From assembly GCA_015499995.1 (NCBI GenBank), contig JADNRV010000018.1, positions 248,001-312,000 on the forward strand: a DNA stretch of 64,000 nt, in the 5' to 3' direction. The notes below the pieces were generated by a model that saw nothing but the letters and a program-made list of their open reading frames with translations, did no database searches and was not told the DNA's origin. This document shows, in pieces, positions 1 to 10,169 of the stretch. The position numbers were made by a program, and so were the translations under genes. Every line of letters starts with the position of its first letter. Position 1 is the first letter of the stretch. This stretch comes from Flammula alnicola. Its lineage: Eukaryota; Basidiomycota; Agaricomycetes; Agaricales; Strophariaceae.

Positions 1-507
1 GGTACTTCACTCGCCTGTTTCCCATATGTGCGTCACCATTCATGCTGTCAATTGCGCACAGACTAGGATGACACTACAAGCTTTGCCGTGTCGATTGGGA
101 TCGCAACACACTGTCCACGGTTTGGGAGGAAAACCTTGGATACACACGCGGCTCATAGACTTCGATTTTTTGGCGTAGTCTGAAAGCAGGCGAATGGCAA
201 GAACAAACGAAGCGCTAGTTTGACGGACCCTGGGATTGTACACATCAGCCGTAACGCGTAATGGACTGTAATGGACCATAGCTCAACTGTCCTCCTCACG
301 TGCGTGCGAGCAGCCGATGTCACAAACCTGTATCTTGTTCCATGCCTTCTGCTGCGCCTCGCTACCCGCATATCGCTGCAATCGTTTTCGAAAATTATCT
401 ATCTACGCCACCATGGGCTAAAAGATCGAGATACTCGCAAAAGAAAAAGACAAGAAAACGTGAATCTGTGTAGGAAAGAATCCCTTTTCTGTGTACTACT
501 GGGCATG

Positions 508-1177
508 CTATTGATTTTTTCTGGTGTTATGGATCCTGCCGAAGAACTTGATGAAGCTAATAGCGAGTCCCAGAAGCGCCAGAATGATCACTGGTGGCAA
601 CCAATACCTCAATCCAACCACGCTCCCTATCAGATCGCCGCGGCGGGGCCCACCCACTGGCGGACGGAAGTGGTTTGCTTGGCCTTGAACACCACCGCGC
701 CATGTGAAGCTGGCAGCTGCTGCTTGCGGAAGGTCGACGACGACAAGTGCCCATGCCCGCGACCCTGGCGAAGGAAGCACCCTGGACAATCAATCGACGA
801 GAAGGCAGTCATACGTGAGGACAACACCTACGGATACGCGTGCGCAGGTCCATGAAGTTCCTAAAGGACCACCTGGATTGGCGAGGCTCTTCATTGGCAG
901 TGTACTGAGGAAGGGTGTCTTGGCTCCTGTACGGCGGAGGAGGGAACATTGCTCCAGCGAGGACATCCCAGTACGACGACATGTCCCAGCGATATAAGCC
1001 AAGCCCTTGTTGAACGGAAGGGGGACGGGGAATTGTAGCCTCGACGGTATCGTGGGTGCTGGACCTGTCGGCAACTTCATTGGCCACTGGAGGTGCCGGG
1101 GTAGTTGGCAACCTCGTTGATAGTCTGCCAACAAAGTGACCTAAGGTCGAAATCAGAGACGCAAGGGTGGGGTTCAT
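508..1177 (-). CDS. Hypothetical protein with a C-terminal membrane anchor, two exons
   Basis: Function unknown. Two open segments join across a 46-nt intron (827 down to 782, GTGTTG...CCAG), giving exons 1177-828 and 781-508 that sum to 208 codons in frame, so about 207 aa. The first half is polar and proline-rich with a PPPPYRSQDTLPQY stretch; near the end a hydrophobic run (WLPPVIILALLGLAISFIKF) is followed by a short basic tail, the pattern of a tail-anchored protein. The start is the ATG at 1177; upstream in-frame codons are not ATG. No family was recognised. An open frame on the opposite strand (271-855) is less convincing because it carries no recognisable protein pattern. The intron and the hydrophobic anchor are seen; membrane location is inferred. 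Confidence 0.42.
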
Positions 1178-1186
1178 CGCGTGCAC

Positions 1187-2389
1187 TGATATGATGGATT
1201 AAGAATAACTTTGGTGAGTGAGCGCAACTTCTTGGTTTTAAGCAGATACATTATTTTCTTTTAAGGGGGCTGGCTGTGGCTACAACAATTTGTATATGAT
1301 GGTCAGCGCTCTAGCTGTGAAGTACAGCATTCGTTCCCGAGGCTCCCACGGCCAATTTTTTTCTCTTATAGATGAGTTGATTCTTCAGGTTATTATGGGA
1401 TGCACGTATGAGGAGCAGGAATAACTCTCAATTTGATAAGCCTTTCCTGTCCTAATAATGATTGTGAGTATGAGAATATTAATACTTTGATTTCTGTGCG
1501 ACGACAGTTTAGACATTGAGCGACCACTTCGTATGGCTTGCAAGCTCGTGATAATCTGAACAATGATTGGAAAGTACACACTTTTCGGCGCGTGGAGAGG
1601 TGAGAAATATCCTTTATTCATCTCAAAGATTGGGATTTCCGTCCGGTATAGCGAGCGCTGCGGGGAGGGTGTACTGCCTTCACTTCCTTTAATGAAGCGT
1701 TTCGTTTCTGGAAGCGCCGAAAGCGCCCATCGGGCCACGCCGGAAAGAAGAACCTTGGCGGCTATTTTTGCACTTACTTTGTATGCGGGAGGTCCAAGTT
1801 GAGATTACTTTGTGGATCTGGACATACTTGGGCAGGGAAGTTACATAGTGCAGAGTACGCATGACTAACGAGGAAGTCCGCAGCACAGAACTCCGCTGTC
1901 ATAGCGGTATGTATAGGTTGCTCTCCAAATCCCGGTGTATATGCTTACGGGACAGTGCGGAAATACAACGTTGGATAGACAGAACGCACGAGTATACTGG
2001 CACTTTTAAACAATGGGCCGGACAACGGGCCGATCGTGACCCGCACCAGCGAGGTGTAATTTATAAATGATCCGGATGGTACATAGCGTGTTCCAAAATC
2101 GCCACCACGAAGAAAAAACGCTTTTCTCGGCCAGGTCTCTGTTTCGATTCGATTCCTCGACGACATATCTCTCAGGTTCCTTTTAAATGCCTAGCTATCC
2201 GTGACATACAAGCAAAAGCCCAACTCGACTCTCTTGAGGTCTTACTTCTGACAGAGGCAGTCCGTTGCCAACAAGGAAAGATGTATGCGTCGCAACCCAG
2301 TGTCCGCTCTGAACCCCTTGAAAATCTACATTGAATCGCCTAATTTTGCTCTTGGCGTTCTCTATGATCTTCCAAGAAAAATTCCCAAC
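1187..2389. other. No supported gene
   Basis: About 1.2 kb of AT-rich sequence with only short overlapping open frames on both strands, none with a recognisable motif or convincing splice pattern. It separates the first hypothetical gene from the inverted-repeat element. Confidence 0.5.
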
Positions 2390-2391
2390 TA

Positions 2392-2984
2392 CAGTTGTCT
2401 CCCTCATAACCCATACCTCTCGGTGGACAGGCCAGGCTATGGGTTATCAGGGGTTATGGCCCTACAGAGGTAGGCTAAAAATAGATTCGAAAAACCATAG
2501 AAAAAATACTGGATGATGGACTGCATCATGGACAACGGATTCATGCTGAAATATGCCGTGGACAGTAATGTAGATGTTGTGAATCAAAACCGCTGAAAAA
2601 GTTCAGTTAGACCCAATGAAAATAGTCTCGTGGTCATCAGAGTCGTGTGAAAATCATGCCATGGTTATGTTTTGAGGCGAAAATGACAATTTTGCAGGTC
2701 AAAAGGCTCAACAAGGCTACTTTTGAGCTGTTCAAGTGCGCATCGTGGTGATGGGCAACCGATAAACTAATTATTTGACCTGAAGTTATGATATTCTACC
2801 TAATATGGTAGCTTAAACCTATGGGTTTTGTTTGCGGGGGGGTATGGGTTATGGGTTATTGCGGATTTATGGGTTATGATGTGCAAATCCCCGCCCACCG
2901 ACTTGGTGGACTGAAAAACCCATGGGATTTAAGGGGTTACCGGTTATGGGTTACCTAAGGCATGGGTTATAAGGGAGACAACTG
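2392..2984. mobile_element. 593-bp short TIR element, MITE-like
   Basis: The ends are inverted repeats of roughly 28 bp: the left starts CAGTTGTCTCCCT and the right ends with its complement AGGGAGACAACTG, with the match continuing through ATAACCCAT. The dinucleotide TA lies directly outside both ends (2390-2391 and 2985-2986), as expected of the Tc1/mariner superfamily. The interior has no coding capacity and is rich in repeated ATGGGTTAT / ATAACCCAT words near both ends. Structure is seen directly; assignment to Tc1/mariner rests only on the TA flanks and is an inference. It lies about 170 bp upstream of the urea transporter start. Confidence 0.7.
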
Positions 2985-3158
2985 TACATAGCAGTGCCAC
3001 ATTGTCAGCCCTTGTTATCTGCGTTATCTGCTTTATTTTTGGAGTCGTCGTTATCAATGCTCTCAGGCCTGTCAGCATCGAAGTCCAAATGCTGGAGCAA
3101 GGTCTATGATGGTCTATGTGATAGATAGTCAATCGCAACTCTCACCATATCCTCAGAT

Positions 3159-6100
3159 ATGGCAGAGTTTAAGCCTCTGCTCGGTGCGTCTCTCTATGTA
3201 AGCCTTGTTTTCTCATTTTATTCACCACACTAGTGTGAACAGATCAAAGTGTTGGATATGGGGTTGTCATCGGTACGGCAAATGATTGACCTTATCAGCT
3301 ATGTAATTGACAAGAATCGACAGGAGTTGGATTTTTCTTTGCGTTGATTATGCTCTGTCTGACGTTCCTGCAAACTCGATTTACCGATACTTCTCCGAGG
3401 TCGTCCGAAGAATTTACGGTATTTGGTTCAAGTTCTACTTCAGTAGCGCGAAAGGCAGTGGCACTGATATGATATGCAGACAGCTTCTAGGAACGTGAAG
3501 GTTTGTCAAGTTCTCGCTTAAATTTTATGTTGGCCAAACTTAATGAATGTCTTAGCCCGGATTGGTGTGTTGTGGCATGTGGGTGCACCTCAAGCATTTC
3601 CTTTCCAAAATCACCAGTTCTGATTTTTTTATTAGAGTCAGTGCATGGACATGGAGTGCTACCCTTCTTCAATCAAGCACAGCCGCATATACCTTCGGAG
3701 TTAGTGGACCATGGTAAAGAATTTCTTATTCCCAGTTGAATATTACTTAAAAGTGTTGATCTCTTTCAGGTGGTATGGTGTTGGAGGAACAATCCAGCTC
3801 GCAATTTTTGGAATGGTCGCAGCCAAAGTTAAAATGAATGCTAATGGCGCACATACTTTCTTAGAGGTAACGTGTTTCCTTTCTCACTGGAAAGACTTTG
3901 GTTTATCTCCTGCCCCTTTATTCAGATTGTCAAAGTCCGATTCGGCACAGGGCCTCACCTACTCTTTACATTTTACGCATTCTTGTGTATTATGGTTGTG
4001 TGTGGATCTTTGCTTCGTGCGTCAGATTTTTCTTGAGATTTTTTGGGCGTCCGTTAACAAGATACCTTCAGTTGGAGGCGCAGCTACAGTGAATGCGTTA
4101 ACCGGCATGAACATCCGTAAAGTTCTTCAATGAAACGCAAAATATTTGAGGCTGACTGTACTGGACAGTTGCGGCTTGCTTCCTCTTACCCATCGGTATC
4201 GCCGTTTATGTCATAGTCGGGTAAACAAAATTCTATCACTGTAATCCCTCACTCATTACCAATTTGAACAGTGGACTTCGGGCAACGTTCGTATGTGATT
4301 GGAGTCACACATTCATCCTATTCATCATCATTTACATCGTAAGCTGTCTCTCATGCATAAGAAATATCTAGTTTCTTATTTGCTTTGCTCTCCTTTATGT
4401 CTTGGCTATCGTAGTTCGTCTTCCGAACCTAGTACGCATCTATTCATTTCTCCGCCTGCCTCTAGATCTATACTCGATTTCTGACGCCTTTCCAAGTGGT
4501 ACATCACCTGCAACGGAAGGCCTTTCCGGTCTATACGACCTTCTTGTCACTGCCGGACACGAAAACCCTGTTATAGGCAATCAAGATGGAAGCTACTTGA
4601 CCATGAAGAGTAACCAAGGGCTGGTATTCGGTGCTGCAACAATTTTGAGTGGGTTCTCGGGGATCTTTTGTGATCAAGGATATTGGCAGCGGGTACGTAG
4701 GCAAGGACTTTGTTTTTGTCCTCTCATCGGCTAATTTTGCAGCATAGGCAATTGCCAGTCATCCGAAGTCGACTACGAAAGCATATGTCAGAAATTTTGA
4801 GTTATAGTATCAGTATAGTGTGACTGATTGGACGCTTTAGATGCTCGGAGGACTCTCTTGGTGCGCTCCATACAAGTGGCAGCCAGATAACTGTTGCTCA
4901 AAGTAGGAAATTCTGCGTAGGTTCGCCGTACCCTTCGCGTTTGCAAGTTGTCTTGGTTTAGCAGCGAGAGGCCTTCAACACGATGTAAGCTATATATAAA
5001 AATGAAGAACGTGTATTTGGCTGACCCTTCGTTTTATTAGCCTCGCTTCCCAACCTTTCCAGATCCTCTGTCTGCGTCTCAAGTTAGCGCCGGACTAGCT
5101 GCTCCTGCAGCAGCGGCAGTTGTAATGGGAAAGGGCGGCGCTATTGCTGTCCTTCTTGTAGTGTTGTGAGTGGAATTGATTCAAAAACCATTTGAGAGAT
5201 CCCGTTTCCATACTGACACTGGAATGTCTATTCGTGTTCAAGTATGGCAGTGACGAGCGCATGCAGTGCCGAGGTAGGTCAAGTTTCTGACAGATACGGT
5301 CGCGTGCATGGATATTGATGCCTCTTCTTATAGCTAATTGCCGTGTCGAGTCTTTTGTACGTTCCGTCTCGCCAAAATTCTGACTCAGTAACACATTTAA
5401 CGATGGTATCTCTATTCATCAAGTTCATACGAGTAGGTAACTCTCTATTTACAATCGCAGCTTAGCCGCTTACCGTCCCTCCCTGATGCACAGTATTTAC
5501 AAGGCCTATCTATTTCCCAAAGCACGAGGACCGGAAATTGTTCGTGTATCGCACTTATTCATTTGTTTTTGGGCGGTGTGGATGGGGTGCTGGGCGACGA
5601 TCGTAAGGGTTTCTTCTCAACTGTCATAAGAGCGGCGGATACAACTGACGAGCAATTTCTAGCTACACAAAGCTCAAATCGACCTGGGCTGGGTAAGCGT
5701 ACCTAACTTTTCCCTGAGAATTAGGCATTTGACCTGGTTTGAATCTTGTCATCAATAGTTATTCTATGTCCAGTACGTGGCCGAAAGTTCGTAACTACAG
5801 GCGGATTTCAGCTTACTGAGGTCTATCATTTATATAGAGGCGTAGTGCTGAGTCCAGCAGTCATACCTATTGGTCTGACGGTTACCTGGCGCAAGTTGAC
5901 AAGTGCTGGAATTATCTCGGGCGCGCTAATCGGTGCAACACTCGGTGTGTCTCGATGTTACGTTCAGATCGGTATCACCTGCCGATTATTCTGATTTTTT
6001 TCATAGGCATGCTAGCCTGGATGATTGGATGTTGGAAGATATACGGTCCGTCCAACTTCCACCGTTACCGAGCTCCCGTGGCGAGGATCTGATCCCTGAA

Positions 6101-6913
6101 TTACTGTCAGGTGCTATCAACATTCCCAACCTCGCAGAACCTTATTCTGCAGTGTGCAGTGGTCTAACGGGATTGCTATTCTCTGGTATTATTACCGTAG
6201 GAGTGTCCTTGATGAGTTGAGCTTCACGTTTTTTTTCTCTACGAGAAAATGCATGCAGGCTCTTACCGATTTTTTGTATAGATCCAGCGGATTATGACTT
6301 CAAAGGGACCCGTGCCATCGCAAACCTTGACAAAGACATTGACCTTGAAAGCGACGCCGAACCTGAACCCACGACTCCTGTCGACCTTGAAAAGAACGAA
6401 AAAGCGTCTTCTGAGATAGTTAAAAATCGTGTAGAGACAGTTACGTCTGACGTGCCCAGCGATCCGCCTGAATCAGGAGACAACATGAAGACAGGGAAGA
6501 GTGGAAATGCCCCCCCAACCGATTTGGTCGTTTTACAGTCTGCGTTCAAGAGGGCAGCTTGGTACAGTCTCACGCTGACCGCCATAGTGACAGTCGTAGG
6601 TGCGTTATGCTCCGTCCCCCACCGTGCAAATGTCTGGATCTCATCTGGAATTCAACTGCTAGTGCCCCTCCCCATGTTCTTTTCGCACTACGTTTTTAGC
6701 GAGAAATTCTTCGCGTTTTGGATTTCCATCAGCATGTACGTTCGCTTGAATATCGCGATTGCTGTAGTTTACTGACGCGTGTTCGAATCGTTAAGAATTT
6801 GGGCACTCCTGAGCGGGACGTTCTCGGTCTTGCTGCCAGTTTGGGAGTCGAGGCAAGAAATAATACGGATTCTCGTTGGTTGCTGGGGATCTCTGTCCAA
6901 AGGGCGGCAATGA
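3159..6913 (+). CDS. DUR3: Urea active transporter, DUR3-type sodium:solute symporter
   Basis: Plasma-membrane symporter that imports urea (and polyamines in yeast). The start MAEFKPLL and first helix GYGVVIGVGFFFALIML are followed by the conserved blocks TASRNVKPGL, SAWTWSATLLQSS, GGAATVNALTGMN, VNG-type loop equivalents, GNQDGSYLTMKSNQGLVFG, YWQRAIASHPKSTTKAY, GGLSWFAVPFAFA, FPTFPDPLSASQ, MGKGGAIAVLLVV, MAVTSACSAELIAVSS and IYKAYLFPKARGPE, then the late helices and a charged cytoplasmic loop (DKDIDLESDAEPEPTTP) before the last two membrane segments. About 26 exons are needed; nearly all junctions restore frame with GT...AG introns. Two places were not resolved: the acceptor around 4340-4480 and the segment 5350-5510, where three residues usual in the family seem missing. 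The stop is TGA at 6911. It is probably functional, but transcript data should settle those junctions. Confidence 0.88.
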
Positions 6914-7448
6914 AGGGAGGATATGTGGGATCATACAGCGATTGAGAAAGGCAAGGTTCTAACCATAGTCAGTGGTAGGTCTAGGTGGGGTCCGTAAAGT
7001 CATATTATGGGTGTGTTCGAGAACGTTCGTTGGCGGTTCCTTACTCCTGAGGTCCAGTCAAGTAAGAAAGACATTTCGCCTCCAAGATATAAGAACAATA
7101 AAACCTCCATGGAATTGGGCTGTCCGCGCCCGACCTCGCAGGACGTCGATCGATCTCGGTTGGGCATTTGGGTAATGTCCAACGTCGGAGGTCTACATAT
7201 TAATATTTAGTCGACTGTGCCTGTCAGAAGTGCCATGATCGAAGATCCTAGCACAGTAGAATGCAGCTGTGTGATGTGATCCTAACATATGCATCTGTCG
7301 AATGCAGAAGGGCGGAGCGGCAAATAAGTCATTGAAGGTGTCCTGAATGAAGGAAGAAACGGATTCCAGCATCAGGTAACATCGCGTTGTGAAGTGGAGG
7401 AATGGAGGCATGCCTGCTCACCGAGTGTTTCGGGCCATCCATAACCTA
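6914..7448. other. Intergenic region between convergent genes
   Basis: 3' flanks of the urea transporter (+) and of the uncharacterised-family gene (-). Short open frames here have no recognisable content. Nothing else seen. Confidence 0.5.
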
Positions 7449-8618
7449 TTACGACTTTGTGCCCGTCAAACGAATGAACTCGGCTAGAGTTTTGCTGTAG
7501 ACCCGGTTACTTAACGAATAGGACCAGGGTACGTATCCCATCTGTCTATATTTTTTGGCAAAGAGCTCTCCCGGGCGGGGTTTGGCAACAAAGCCATCGT
7601 AATCTGGAACGACGCATTTAACTGGCGTGAGTTCTTCGAGAACTCGCAGGACCAATGCTGGGCGGTGGGCATGTTCTGGGAGAGTCGAGGCCTCAAAGCG
7701 TGCACGAACACGACCTAACAATCAACTGAGATGAGAATCTATGTATCTTGAAAGTTGTGAATTCGAACTTACCGGTGTAAAGAGGTGTGAACTTGCCAGT
7801 TTGAGCTCGAAATAGTTTCTGCAGTACCACCGTCTGCAATGACTTCCGCGTGACCAACGATACCGCCCACTGACTCCGAGCAACGTCCACAACAAAAGGC
7901 TGGTCGATTTCGTAGAGCATGATACTTTCTTTTGTATGGCGGTAAAGATGCGGCAACTTCTGGAGATCGGCGACCAGGTCGTCATCAACCAGGCCGTCTT
8001 GGGTCAATAGCCTGCAGATCGGGAGAAAGGGGGCTTTCTGGACCATTGTCAACAATGGTATGTTCCATGGTTCTCCGACATCAACTTGAAGGTCCTGTCC
8101 CATGTGAAATTTCGCTATGCTGTTGCACATTCGGAACCTGAGCTCGCCGGAAAGCGCTGGACGGCCTGGATCTTGGTGGTAGTAGAACGCGCCTCTCGTC
8201 TTCGGAGGGTAAGGAAGGAAAGTTTGCAGTTTGTTTTTCTTATGCGACGCTTGAAAGGCAAGTCGCACGCTTTCTTCCTTGGGACCGATGTAATGAAGGG
8301 GCAGGGAAATATCTGAGAGGTCGATAATTTGTTGGCCGACGGATGGCATCCTTTCTGGGCTTAATGTCAAAATGTGCCGATCGGAACGAGGGCGCCCCGC
8401 TACGGAGTGACCGACTGAGCCTTCCTGAAAGCATATGCGTGTTAGATGCCCTGGGCTGAATGACCAAGTTGACATACCCAAGAAAATCCTCGCGACAGAT
8501 TCACGCCCAATGGAAGCTGTTCGCGTCCCAATATCCAATTAGAGAACTTCTCTTTCCATCCAAGTCGACAGAAAAGGGTGTGAGAGGCGATGCGATATGC
8601 GAATTGTCGAGAGGACAT
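7449..8618 (-). CDS. Uncharacterised basidiomycete family protein, copy 1 of 3
   Basis: Function unknown; no catalytic motif was recognised. Three exons (8618-8478, 8424-7773, 7714-7449) join in frame to about 352 aa. The start is the ATG of MSSRQFAYR; the frame is open further upstream but without an ATG. Conserved features shared with the copies at 12943 and 53498 are FYYHQDPGRPALSGELRFR, a DVGEPWNIPLL block, YEIDQPFVVDV, an arginine-rich RVRARFE after intron 2, TLPEH, VLEELTPV and a C-terminal PWSYSL segment ending TGTKS. No signal peptide or membrane helix is evident, so a cytosolic or nuclear protein is likely. Both introns are GT...AG (53 and 58 nt). A TATAAGA-like box lies roughly 80 bp upstream of the ATG on this strand. 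Confidence 0.8.
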
Positions 8619-9263
8619 CCTGTCCTGAATCGGTTCGCCCTTGATCTCCTTCACTGACTTTCACGGAATAAAACGACACCTTGGATGGAGTCGCGTCTTA
8701 TAGACGAGCGCCAAAGAAAAGCTCAGTTGAGGAGGGCGCCTAACAGGTATTAGGGAGACGACGAGAGACAGCAAGCTCAAGCGACGAGGAAGAGGACTCA
8801 GGAGTGCCTTTCGCAAAGGGATACAATGTTATCACGTGACGAAACGCGTCTTTTGGATTGCGCGTCGCGTGAGGCGCAGTTCCTACTTCTAAACAGAACC
8901 GTAGGATATACTGCAGCGCACTAAAAATTGACATAGCACGCGTAATGAACACGAACACCGACGCGGTGGTATATGCATTGGTATCATGAATATCAACAAA
9001 CAACGACTCCATAGGACCATATAGCAAAATCCCGAGAACCGTACGTGTGACTGGGTAACATTGTCTACAGATAATAGCAAAGCGTCTCTGCAGCTACAAG
9101 AAAAAAGGGGTGCACACTGTATAGATGGATATCGGGGCAGCAAATTCTGTTCATTTCCGCTGCGTAGCGGGTGTATTCGTTTCAATTAGGGTAAAGGGGG
9201 GATATAAAGGGGTAATATGCTTCGAAAGAATATTTTGCGCATTGCAAGGGCGTCGTGTTCAGT
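8619..9263. other. No supported gene
   Basis: Holds the promoter side of the minus-strand gene ending at 8618 and the 3' side of the PalI-like gene. A 95-codon open frame on the minus strand (9027-8740) has no recognised family and no ATG-context or splice support. Confidence 0.4.
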
Positions 9264-10169
9264 TTAAACCTTGTTACCGCGGAGTCTTGCCCAAAGACGG
9301 CCGCTAGGCGAGGTTTGCATGGGGTAGTTAGAGGTCGCGTTTGAGAGACGGTCCCTGCGGCGTCCGAAGCAGACAGTGCAGCCTGCGAGGAGAAGCAGGA
9401 TGAACGCGACAAACGTCATCCAGAACCCGGGTGCGGTGTTGGTGTTGGCGCCGATACCGAGGCCCTTCATTGCATGGTCGACGAGCGCGAATAAGGCAAT
9501 GTCGATGGCGAACGCTATTAGCGTCAACAGAGCGGCGAGGAAAGAGACCATTGAGGCAATAAGGGTAACAGTGATATGCGAGGAGAAGGAGAGTAGGAAG
9601 GCGATAAAGGTGACGGCAGTGGCTGAAATGATGCATGGTTTAACTTGAGTTTCGGAAATCATCAAATTCATTAGCGGCTCACCAACGGGATGGACAGCAA
9701 GTCCACGTGTCCACGAAGCTTTGACTGTGGCGACCTTGGTCCCATCTAGGTTCGTAATTTGGACGGTGTACGCGCGGCCTGGATGATATGGTCAGCTTCA
9801 TACTTAACGACACATAGGAGGTAAATACCGCTCTTTGCACATGTGCGATCGCCCTTCGTATCGTACGCGCATGGTGCCCTGTGTATACGTTCAGTTTCAG
9901 TTCCTCTGCAAGGCTCGAGTTTCCTCACCATATACCCAACTAGTTGCGACAAAAAATCAATCAGTTGATATACAAAGAAGAAAAGCATGTAAACTGACGC
10001 GTAGCTCGGTTATTCCTAGAGCACCTTGAGAGACGCTTCCTCCCGTTCCAAAGTGCGTGCGTGCGATGTCAAGCGCTGGAAGGAACGGCAGCGAGATCGA
10101 CACCAAGAAGTTGAGCACGAGCGCACAAAAGAGAAAGATGATTCCCGGGATGCAGAAAGCGCGAGACAT
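9264..10169 (-). CDS. palI: SUR7/PalI family membrane protein, Rim9-like pH-response regulator
   Basis: Four-helix plasma-membrane protein of the SUR7/PalI family; in ascomycetes PalI/Rim9 assists the ambient-pH sensor of the PacC/Rim101 pathway. Five exons join in frame. Helix 1 is CIPGIIFLFCALVLNFLVSI, followed by LPFLPALDIAR, the extracellular loop ITELRLGIWAPCAYDTKGD with paired cysteines (APC...TC), then ASWTRGLAVHPV, two hydrophobic segments (VTFIAFLLSFSSHITVTLIA and the following run) and the last helix GFWMTFVAFILLLLAGCTVC before a basic tail GRRRDRL. The order of helices and the W-T-R-G-L-A-V-H-P-V block are diagnostic. The ATG at 10169 is chosen because earlier in-frame codons are not ATG. 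The tail is short compared with ascomycete PalI, as in other basidiomycetes. Confidence 0.85.

Noticed and set aside
271..855. 194-codon open frame on the plus strand
   Set aside because: It overlaps the better-supported two-exon minus-strand model (tail anchor, clean intron); composition is that of an antisense frame.
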